From an uncultured Oscillospiraceae bacterium (GTDB lineage Bacteria > Bacillota > Clostridia > Oscillospirales > Acutalibacteraceae): DNA of 5,384 nucleotides. Below, in pieces: positions 1 to 5,384 of the stretch. Each line of letters opens with the position of its first letter. Position 1 is the stretch's first letter. The notes beneath the pieces were generated by a model. That model ran no database searches. It was given only the letters and a program-made list of their open reading frames with translations, and was not told the DNA's origin. The stretch spans positions 1 through 5,384 of the forward strand of contig USBP01000126.1 in NCBI GenBank assembly GCA_900552985.1, written 5' to 3'. Both the position numbers and the translations under genes were made by a program.

Positions 1-6
1 ACTTAG

Positions 7-546
7 ACGGACGAAGCGCTCAAGGAGCTGCTCAACGAAGTATTCGATTACAAAAGGCCGGAGGTCACGGGAAAATTCCTATTTCTGGAGCAATCCTTTC
101 GGGCGGAGGGCATCCCCACCAACGATATCGCTCTAATGCGGCTTTGCCAGCAGACGGTTGGACCGGACCGGTTTTTGGTCAAGCCGCACCCACGCAATCC
201 CGAAAATCTTCCCCTGCAATTGGGCCTGACGGGGAAATACCCCAGCGCAGCGCCGTGGGAGCTATTTTTACTCAATGAGGAACCGGACGCTTTCACCATC
301 CTCACCGTATGCTCTAACGCCGCGCTGACTGGCAGGCTGGTGTTCGGCATAGACCCACCCACCGTGATGCTGTACCACCTTTTTGAGGGAAAGGTGCTTT
401 GGCAGGAGGATGCCGTCCTGCAACGGTATTTGCGCAAATTCCAGCGCGAGTTTGCGGGCAGGAACTACTATGTGCCAAAAACAGTGTACGAGCTGAAAAA
501 TATTCTCGCTTATTTAGGGGGGCGTTTGGATGAGCAGCGCGGTTAA
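7..546 (+). CDS. GT52/polysialyltransferase-like glycosyltransferase, C-terminal part (5' incomplete)
   Basis: The open frame gives 179 residues after an in-frame TAG at 4-6. The visible part resembles the C-terminal half of GT52 (lipooligosaccharide sialyltransferase-like) and related polysialyltransferase folds. It has an FLEQSF strand followed by RAEG (residues 27-35), a KPHPR motif (59-63, bases 181-195) like the HP motif that contacts the CMP moiety in these families, and PWEL (83-86) then CSNAAL (102-107), matching the conserved serine region. Such enzymes usually have about 300 residues, so the N-terminal ~130 are missing. The first ATG (136) would cut away sequence that still looks like the family, so I do not take it as the true start. 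The real N-terminus is either outside the window or lost to the stop. The end overlaps the next gene by 17 bp, indicating one transcript. A CMP-sugar donor fits the CMP-ulosonate synthetase gene downstream. GT52 also includes non-sialyl transferases, so the donor is inferred. Confidence 0.6.
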   Translation, partial: TDEALKELLNEVFDYKRPEVTGKFLFLEQSFRAEGIPTNDIALMRLCQQTVGPDRFLVKPHPRNPENLPLQLGLTGKYPSAAPWELFLLNEEPDAFTILTVCSNAALTGRLVFGIDPPTVMLYHLFEGKVLWQEDAVLQRYLRKFQREFAGRNYYVPKTVYELKNILAYLGGRLDEQRG

Positions 547-2275
547 GGTCTCCATCATCATTCCAGTGTATCAGGTTGAAAACTTTTTGGAGCGGGCGGT
601 GGATTCCGTTCTTGCGCAAACGCTGGAGGAAAAGGAAATCATTCTGGTGGATGACGGAAGCGAGGACGCCTCCCCACAGATCTGCGACCGCTATGCCCAG
701 GAGCATCCGGAGCTGGTACACGTCATCCATAAGGAGAACGAAGGGCTCGGCATCGCCCGCAATACCGGCGTGCAGGCCGCCACCGGGGAATATGTAGCGT
801 TTTTGGATTCTGATGACACCGTCAGCCCGGAGATGTATGAGACCCTGTATGAAAAAGCGGCCGGGGCCGATTATGATATTGTGATGTGCGACGTGCAAAT
901 CTTCTATGTGGAGGAAAACCGAAGCTCTATCTCTGTCTCCTACCCAAGCGAAGCAATTGACCTTGCGGATTATATCGCCAACGGCAACAACATCACTTAC
1001 AGCGTCAACAAGCTGTTCCGGCGCAGCATCTGGGATGAAAACCACTATGAAAAAATGCTGTTTGAGGATATTGCCCTCATCCCCGCCCTGATGACTCGCT
1101 ACCCCAACATCGGCTATGTACAAAAGCCCTTCTACCACTACTACCGCAGGGCGAACACCCTCTCCACCACCTTTACCGGCGCCATGGCCGATATTTTGAA
1201 AGCGTTCCGCAGTTTTATCGAAACAAGCGACCCCGCTTACCGGGAAGAGGTGGTTTATTGCGTCGCTAAGCAGCTGTATTGGAACATGACGCAATCCCGC
1301 ACATTGTTTCAGGCGGATTTTATCGAGCTGCTCCACGCGTATCAAAAAGACTTTCTGCTCAATCCCTACCTGGCAGAGGATTCAAAAACGAAGCGGCTGC
1401 TGGATTTTATAGACCGGGAGGTTATCCCGGAGCGGTTGATCTGCGTGCACTTCGGCCGACCAATTCCAGCCGAATATCTGGAGGAAATTCGCGCGGATTT
1501 CCCAAATGCTGCGCTCATCGATGTAGATGAGCCCTTGCCCGTCAACCTGCCGGACTGCGTCCGCCGGGCGCTGGCGCAGGGGGAAACCGCCTTTGCAGAG
1601 GAATATTTTGCCCTGAAGCTCCTGTGCGATCAAGGCGGCATCGTGCTCTCACCGGAGATGCGCGCCAACCTGAATCTAAAACGGCTCCGGCTCAACCGCA
1701 TCTTTTTCGGGTTTGAAGAGGAACAGTCGTTGGAAACAGGCTGCTATGGCGCAGTGGCGGAGCATTATGTCATCCAGGCACTGCTGGCCACCTATGAGGA
1801 GGAAAACATTTTTAATCAGGCGCTCCTGCCCCTGAAGGAACGGCTGCTGGATTTTCTGGTGTTTCATTTCAAGCTGAAAGTAACCGGCAAAAAACAGCTG
1901 CTCCGGCACGAAATCCAGATTTATCTGCCCAGCGTGCTCTCCTTCGATATGCAGGATGGGGAAAACTGCTGCAAAAAAATGCTGATAGAAACGCCGGAGG
2001 GATATGAGCTCGTCAGCCGCAGCGTTTTGAGGATGTGGTCCGACCGGCTGATGGAAAACTGGAACCTGTATAAACAGGAGCTCAACCGCACGCCGCAGGC
2101 AGGCAAAAAGAAGCGCCCCGCTCCCGCCCCGCCGCCCACGCTGCCCGCAAATCAGCAGGCGCAGATTCGGGAGGTTGTAAACACCTATGAGAGTTCCACC
2201 AGCTGGCGCATCACGCGGCCGCTGCGCGCGCTGAAAAGCTGGTGGGCCAAATTGTTCCGCAAAAGGAGAGGATAA
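530..2275 (+). CDS. Two-domain glycosyltransferase: GT2 plus degenerate GT32-like domain
   Basis: A 581-residue protein. Residues 5-230 are a GT2 (GT-A fold) transferase of the capsule/EPS type: SIIIPVYQVENFLERAVDS start, VDDGS (40-44) for nucleotide binding, FLDSDD (91-96) with the metal-binding DXD, and LFEDI (177-181) carrying the probable catalytic base. It probably adds one sugar to a lipid-linked or growing glycan at the inner membrane face. Residues ~301-450 resemble the GT32/capsular 'DXD sugar-binding' domain: an FAEEYFALKLLCDQGGIVL stretch followed by FFGFE (392-396). The family's GGIYLDTD is here GGIVLSPE (SPE at 374-376), so the metal site is lost and this half is probably not a normal transferase. 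A Lys/Pro-rich linker (~525-540) leads to an SSTSWRITRPLR tail and a basic, Trp-rich end (570-580), probably for membrane contact. The start at 530 has a good Shine-Dalgarno sequence (AGGGGGG, 516-522) and overlaps the previous gene by 17 bp. The GT2 call is firm; the GT32 relationship is my motif reading. Confidence 0.9.
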   Translation: MSSAVKVSIIIPVYQVENFLERAVDSVLAQTLEEKEIILVDDGSEDASPQICDRYAQEHPELVHVIHKENEGLGIARNTGVQAATGEYVAFLDSDDTVSPEMYETLYEKAAGADYDIVMCDVQIFYVEENRSSISVSYPSEAIDLADYIANGNNITYSVNKLFRRSIWDENHYEKMLFEDIALIPALMTRYPNIGYVQKPFYHYYRRANTLSTTFTGAMADILKAFRSFIETSDPAYREEVVYCVAKQLYWNMTQSRTLFQADFIELLHAYQKDFLLNPYLAEDSKTKRLLDFIDREVIPERLICVHFGRPIPAEYLEEIRADFPNAALIDVDEPLPVNLPDCVRRALAQGETAFAEEYFALKLLCDQGGIVLSPEMRANLNLKRLRLNRIFFGFEEEQSLETGCYGAVAEHYVIQALLATYEEENIFNQALLPLKERLLDFLVFHFKLKVTGKKQLLRHEIQIYLPSVLSFDMQDGENCCKKMLIETPEGYELVSRSVLRMWSDRLMENWNLYKQELNRTPQAGKKKRPAPAPPPTLPANQQAQIREVVNTYESSTSWRITRPLRALKSWWAKLFRKRRG

Positions 2276-2278
2276 GCT

Positions 2279-3022
2279 ATGCGCACCGTTGCCGTGATCC
2301 CAGCGCGTTATCATTCCAGCCGGCTCAGTGGAAAGCCCCTGGCGGATATCTGCGGCCGGCCAATGATCTGGTGGGTCTATCAGCAGGTAAAAAAGGCCGG
2401 ACGAATTGACACCGTTGTCGTCGCCACCGATCATGAGGAAATTTACCGCGCCTGCACAGCCTGCCAGATCAACTGCCAGATGACCTCGCCCGATCATCCA
2501 ACCAGCACGCAGCGCATCTATGAGGTGTCGCAGCGCATTTCAGCCGACGTCTATCTCTGCGTCAATGGGGACGAACCGCTGATCGACCCAGCCGTTGTCG
2601 AGCGGGTCGTTCCTGCGCAGGGCGAGCCTTTTTTTGCCGCAAACCTCATGGCGAAAATCCACGACCCGGTCGAGGTGATTGACGATTCCAACATCAAAGT
2701 TGTTACAGATACACAGGGAAACGCTCTGTTTTTCTCCCGTAGCCCGATTCCACACCCAAAGGCCAGCATTCAGTTTGATTATTATAAGCATCTCGGCGTG
2801 CTGGCCTACTCCCCGGAGGCGCTGCGCTTCTTTGCAGAGGCAGAAAAGGGCGCGCTGGAAAAAATTGAGGATATCAATGAGCTTCGCTTTTTGGAGCACG
2901 GCAAACAGCTGAAGATGATCCCGGTGGAATCGCATTCCCTGTCTGTAGATACGCAGCGGGATCTGGACTATGTACGGGGTGTGATCCGCGACAGACTGGA
3001 AAAGGGGGAGATGGCGCTGTGA
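2279..3022 (+). CDS. kdsB: KdsB-family CMP-3-deoxy-ulosonate cytidylyltransferase
   Basis: At 247 residues it has the normal KdsB length (about 248) and aligns end to end from memory. It would couple CTP with a 3-deoxy-2-ulosonic acid to give the CMP-sugar plus pyrophosphate in the cytoplasm. Visible marks are VIPARYHSSRLSGKPL (6-21) with the CTP-binding R10, R15 and K19; VVATDHEE (47-54); NGDEP (96-100) with metal-binding D98; FFSRSPIP (151-158); KHLG (170-173); LEKIEDINELR (193-203); and SVDT (222-225) with the second metal Asp. Two core motifs deviate from standard KdsB: QGDEP is NGDEP, and HxSGT[DE]R is HPTSTQR (73-79). The sugar may therefore be a Kdo relative rather than Kdo, and the symbol is given by family only. 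The gene starts 3 bp after the GT2 gene with a strong SD (AAGGAGAGG, 2263-2271), and its stop overlaps the aldolase start by 4 bp. Confidence 0.9.
   Translation: MRTVAVIPARYHSSRLSGKPLADICGRPMIWWVYQQVKKAGRIDTVVVATDHEEIYRACTACQINCQMTSPDHPTSTQRIYEVSQRISADVYLCVNGDEPLIDPAVVERVVPAQGEPFFAANLMAKIHDPVEVIDDSNIKVVTDTQGNALFFSRSPIPHPKASIQFDYYKHLGVLAYSPEALRFFAEAEKGALEKIEDINELRFLEHGKQLKMIPVESHSLSVDTQRDLDYVRGVIRDRLEKGEMAL
3004..3010 (+). promoter_or_regulatory. Ribosome binding site for the GTG start at 3019
   Basis: GGGGGAG lies 8 bases before the GTG at 3019. It supports this GTG, within a GTGA start/stop overlap with the kdsB-like gene, as the aldolase start. No better start lies nearby, and the DCTLRDGG active-site motif begins only six codons later. 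The overlap suggests translational coupling. Confidence 0.65.
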
Positions 3023-4638
3023 GCATTCAAATACTGGATTGTACCCTACGCGACGGCGGCTATATTAATGATTGGAAATTTGGGCGAAAAACCATCCGAT
3101 CTATCCTTGATAAGCTGGAGCAGGCGCACATCGACATCATCGAATGCGGATTCCTGACCGGCATGGTACGGGATGCGGAGTGCTCCCTCTTCCCCTCCGC
3201 CGCAGCAATTGAGGAGCTTTTGCCGAAACGGGAAAGAAGCGCCATGTTCGTCGCCATGATCGCCATTGGAGAAAAGGAGCTGCACCCCTCCAAGCTGGAG
3301 CCATATCACGGCAAGGGGATTGAGGGCGTCCGGCTGACTTTTCATAAAGAAGAAATTTCGCGGGCGGTCAGTTGGGCAGAGATTCTCATGGAAAAGGGCT
3401 ATAAAGTATTCATGCAGCCGGTTGGAACCGTCTTTTACAGTGATATGGAACTGCTCCAGCTGGTAGAAAGGATGAACGCGCTGGGCCCTTATGCTTTTTA
3501 TATCGTCGACACGCTGGGCAGCATGTACCGCAATGATGTCTCTCACCGTTTTTATCTCATTGATAAAAATATGAGGCCGGAGATTCACCTGGGCTTTCAC
3601 GGGCACAACAATCTGCAGCTCGCCTTCTCCAACGCGCAGGTATTGGGCAAAATCCAGACGAAGCGCACGTTAATTCTGGATGCCTCCGTCTACGGGATGG
3701 GCCGGGGTGCGGGCAACCTGCCTACGGAGCTGATCACACAGTATATTAACAAAAACATTGCTTCCCGATACGATGCAAGCCTTGTGATGGATATTTATGA
3801 CGACTATATCGCCGCCATCCGCAAGGAATATGAATGGGGCTATACCATGCCATACCACATTGCTGCCAGCCATGTGTGCCACCCGAATTATGCCACCTAT
3901 CTCATCAACCGGCGCACGCTTACCATGAAGGATATTGAAAAGATCATCCAATCTATTCCAGCACAATACCGGGTGCTCTATGACCGCAGGCTGATCGAGC
4001 AGCTCTACACTCAATTCCAAAGCAGAAAAATTGACGACAGCGCCGCCGTTGAAGAAATCTCCAGGCTCATTGAAGGCCGCAAGATCCTGTTGCTGGCTCC
4101 CGGGCGCAGCCTCGCGGCCAAATATGAAACCATTCTGGATTTCATTGAAACGGTAAAGCCCTTTGTCATCTCGGTCAATTTTGTAGACGCTAAATATCAC
4201 ATGGACGCCTGCTTTGTCAGCAACCACAAACGGATGGATACCATCGAACAGGAAATCCACAGGTTAGGCCAGGTGCGAGCCATCCTGACCTCCAACATTC
4301 CTGGCGGCAGCGAGGGCTGCCTCTATGTGGATTATGACCGCTATACCAACGACGATGAGGTCGTTTCAGATAATGCAGGGCTGATGCTGCTTAAGCTGCT
4401 GCGCCGCTGCGGAGCACGCGGTGTGTATCTGGCTGGCTTTGACGGATTCCACCTCCGGCACAACGGCAACTATTATAGCGAAGAGCTGAATTTCACGGTA
4501 GATGAGGCGCAGGTGCAGGAAAAACGCAGCCGCATCCGCAGGCAGCTGCAGGAGCTGTCGGAATCCATGCGCATCGCCTTCCTGACACCCTCCATCTATG
4601 AACAGGAGGAACCGAATGTACCGCTGCATTCTGTTTGA
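3019..4638 (+). CDS. DRE-TIM aldolase fused to a GT42/DUF115-like domain
   Basis: A 539-residue protein. Residues 4-~300 are an HMGL-like TIM barrel of the 4-hydroxy-2-oxovalerate aldolase group: DCTLRDGGYINDW (7-19) with R11 and metal ligand D12, VDTLGS (163-168), HGHNN (194-198) with the metal His pair H194/H196, and GMGRGAGNLPTE (226-237). Such enzymes make or break a C-C bond between a pyruvate enolate and an aldehyde (or acyl-CoA) using a divalent metal. The usual length is about 340, so residues ~354-526 are an added domain: KILLLAPGRSL (355-365), FVISVNF (382-388), FVSNHKR (399-405) and DNAGLMLLKLLRRCGARGVYLAGFD (from 451). This order resembles Cst-type GT42 sialyltransferases and DUF115/Maf proteins, although the GNGPS nucleotide loop reads APGRS. 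The start is GTG, overlapping the preceding stop by 4 bp. Between a CMP-ulosonate synthetase and a phosphatase, it probably supplies the ulosonic acid carbon chain (inference). The aldolase family is firm; substrate and C-domain role are open. Confidence 0.88.
   Translation: MSIQILDCTLRDGGYINDWKFGRKTIRSILDKLEQAHIDIIECGFLTGMVRDAECSLFPSAAAIEELLPKRERSAMFVAMIAIGEKELHPSKLEPYHGKGIEGVRLTFHKEEISRAVSWAEILMEKGYKVFMQPVGTVFYSDMELLQLVERMNALGPYAFYIVDTLGSMYRNDVSHRFYLIDKNMRPEIHLGFHGHNNLQLAFSNAQVLGKIQTKRTLILDASVYGMGRGAGNLPTELITQYINKNIASRYDASLVMDIYDDYIAAIRKEYEWGYTMPYHIAASHVCHPNYATYLINRRTLTMKDIEKIIQSIPAQYRVLYDRRLIEQLYTQFQSRKIDDSAAVEEISRLIEGRKILLLAPGRSLAAKYETILDFIETVKPFVISVNFVDAKYHMDACFVSNHKRMDTIEQEIHRLGQVRAILTSNIPGGSEGCLYVDYDRYTNDDEVVSDNAGLMLLKLLRRCGARGVYLAGFDGFHLRHNGNYYSEELNFTVDEAQVQEKRSRIRRQLQELSESMRIAFLTPSIYEQEEPNVPLHSV
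4604..4610 (+). promoter_or_regulatory. Ribosome binding site fixing the HAD gene start at 4616
   Basis: A consensus AGGAGGA lies 5 bases before the ATG at 4616. An in-frame ATG six codons earlier (4598) has no such site. The 4616 start also puts the protein at MYRCILFDMDGT, the usual distance from N-terminus to HAD motif I. The site lies inside the 3' end of the aldolase gene. Confidence 0.8.
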
Positions 4639-5266
4639 TATGGACGGCACGCTTGTCAACTCCTATGAGGGCATCTACCATGCCTATGAGTGGGCTTTTG
4701 CTCAAATGGAACTGCCGTTTCAGGGAGACGCTTTCGTTAAAAAAGCCATCGGCGCCCCCCTTCCTTTTGCATTTGAGCAGTTATATGGCCTGAGCTCCGA
4801 GCGGGCCGCACAGGCTATCCGATATTACCGTGACTACTACGCCCGGCAGGGGCGGCATGAGGCCTTTGCTTACCCAGGCATCCGGGAGGCGCTCCAGGGG
4901 CTGAAAAGCGCAGGATGCTTTCTCTGCACAGCCACGCTGAAAAAACAGCAGTTTGCGCAGGAGATGCTGGAGGAGCTTGGCCTGCTCCCTTTTTTTGACG
5001 CAGTCTGTGGAGCGGATGAGGAGGGGCGGCTGACAAAGGCGGATCTGATCCGCGCCGGGATGCGATCTGCCGGCGTCCATCCGGAGGAGACCGTCCTCGT
5101 CGGAGACAGCGAGTTTGACGCACAGGGCGCCAGGCAGTCGGGTGTATCCTTTCTGGCCGTCACCTATGGATTTGGTTATCAGTCGATCAGGCAGGCCAGA
5201 GCGCTGCCAGAGGTAACAATGGCCGCCCAAACGCCTGCGGAAATTGCCCGGCTGCTCAGGGCGTGA
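4616..5266 (+). CDS. HAD-superfamily phosphatase (phosphoglycolate phosphatase/5'-nucleotidase-like)
   Basis: A 216-residue C1-capped HAD hydrolase, the typical size. Motif I is FDMDGT (7-12; nucleophile D8, acid/base D10), motif II is T107 in CTATLKK, motif III is K141 in LTKADLI, and motif IV is GDSEFD (163-168; metal ligands D164 and D168). The cap lies at ~16-80, and its IGAPLPFAFEQLYG stretch matches the IGxPL pattern of the PGP/nucleotidase group. It is a soluble cytoplasmic phosphomonoesterase. Next to an aldolase and a CMP-ulosonate synthetase, it plausibly removes the phosphate from a sugar-acid phosphate, the job KdsC or NanP-type enzymes do elsewhere (inference; KdsC is a capless HAD, so this would be functional rather than orthologous replacement). 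I chose ATG 4616 over 4598 on the ribosome binding site. It overlaps the aldolase gene by 23 bp and is the last gene before the terminator. Housekeeping phosphoglycolate phosphatase is possible but unlikely given the operon. Confidence 0.9.
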   Translation: MYRCILFDMDGTLVNSYEGIYHAYEWAFAQMELPFQGDAFVKKAIGAPLPFAFEQLYGLSSERAAQAIRYYRDYYARQGRHEAFAYPGIREALQGLKSAGCFLCTATLKKQQFAQEMLEELGLLPFFDAVCGADEEGRLTKADLIRAGMRSAGVHPEETVLVGDSEFDAQGARQSGVSFLAVTYGFGYQSIRQARALPEVTMAAQTPAEIARLLRA

Positions 5267-5282
5267 GCGGCCGGGCTTTTTT
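5246..5282 (+). terminator. Intrinsic terminator closing the operon
   Basis: The 13-bp stem pairs 5246-5258 with 5264-5276 (one G-U pair, the lower 7 bp all G/C) around a 5-base loop, followed by six T (5277-5282). The left arm lies in the last codons of the HAD gene and its TGA is in the right arm, so coding and termination signals share the same bases. This is a textbook Rho-independent terminator for the + strand. Confidence 0.92.
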
Positions 5283-5296
5283 CCCTGCAATCTGCA

Positions 5297-5328
5297 TAGC
5301 ATCAGTGTACAAGGGTACACTGATGCTA
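5297..5328. repeat. Perfect 14-bp inverted repeat (hairpin)
   Basis: TAGCATCAGTGTAC (5297-5310) and its exact reverse complement (5315-5328) flank a 4-base AAGG loop. No T-run follows on either strand, so it is not an ordinary second intrinsic terminator. It could be a backup or convergent-transcript stop, a dyad operator, a 3'-end stabilising structure or a dispersed hairpin repeat. The window gives no second copy to decide between these. Confidence 0.8.
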
Positions 5329-5384
5329 CGGCCCTCTCTTAAAAAGTACTCTCCAAGCGGCCCCAATGCATAACAAAATGCCAC

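Noticed and set aside
136..546. ATG at 136 as the true start of the first gene
   Set aside because: Family-like sequence (FLEQSF...AEG) continues upstream of it, and there is no convincing Shine-Dalgarno sequence before it.
314..1345. Long open frame (343 codons) on the - strand across the GT2 gene
   Set aside because: It runs antisense to a clear GT2 domain, shows no recognisable motifs and is explained by the codon bias of the sense gene.
1973..1979. A7 run in the GT2 gene (also T7 at 2629-2635 and 4990-4996) as phase-variation or frameshift sites
   Set aside because: Runs of seven are common by chance, the frames are intact through them, and no stop-plus-structure context suggests programmed slippage.
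1676..2497. Open frame of 273 codons on the - strand spanning the GT2/kdsB junction
   Set aside because: It is antisense to two genes with good domain matches and ribosome binding sites, and has no domain signal of its own.
4598..4615. Upstream ATG (4598) as the HAD gene start
   Set aside because: It has no ribosome binding site. AGGAGGA sits between it and the ATG at 4616, which fits the usual HAD N-terminus.
1..5384. CRISPR array, tRNA/rRNA, insertion sequence or attachment site
   Set aside because: No spaced direct repeats, structural RNA signatures, transposase or integrase motifs were seen. The only clear inverted repeats are the two 3'-end hairpins.
5331..5384. Promoter in the right-hand end
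   Set aside because: No -35/-10 pair with proper spacing is visible on either strand in these bases.

Overview
The window looks like the distal end of a cell-surface glycan (capsule, exopolysaccharide or glycoprotein glycan) operon from a moderately GC-rich bacterium. The strong AGGAGG-type ribosome binding sites, compact overlapping genes and codon style suggest a Bacillota (Clostridia/Oscillospiraceae-like) host. That is inferred by eye, and a Gram-negative host is not excluded. All five genes lie on the + strand and are tightly packed: 17 bp overlap, 3 bp gap, 4 bp overlap, 23 bp overlap. No internal promoter is apparent, so transcription probably starts upstream of the window.

Layout: (1) 7-546, the C-terminal part of a GT52/polysialyltransferase-like glycosyltransferase, interrupted by an in-frame TAG at 4-6 or cut by the window edge. 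(2) 530-2275, a two-domain glycosyltransferase: an intact N-terminal GT2 domain, then a GT32-like domain whose DXD motif is replaced by Ser-Pro-Glu. (3) 2279-3022, a KdsB-family CMP-3-deoxy-ulosonate synthetase. (4) 3019-4638, a DRE-TIM (HMGL/4-hydroxy-2-oxovalerate aldolase-like) enzyme fused to a C-terminal Rossmann-like domain resembling GT42 sialyltransferases and DUF115/Maf proteins. (5) 4616-5266, a HAD phosphatase. A strong intrinsic terminator (5246-5282) overlaps the end of gene 5 and closes the operon. A separate perfect 14-bp hairpin follows at 5297-5328. The last ~55 bases hold nothing I can name.

How the genes may work together (inference): genes 3-5 contain a C-C bond-forming pyruvate-type aldolase, a phosphatase and a CMP-activating enzyme. 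These are the three kinds of step that KdsA/KdsC/KdsB (Kdo) or NeuB/NeuA-type pathways use to make a CMP-activated 3-deoxy-2-ulosonic acid. Here the usual PEP-dependent KdsA/NeuB synthase is not in view, and a DRE-TIM aldolase stands in its place. The GT52-like enzyme, and possibly the GT42-like domain fused to the aldolase, would be the CMP-sugar-using transferases. The module is therefore a candidate non-canonical route to an unusual ulosonic acid and its incorporation into a surface glycan.
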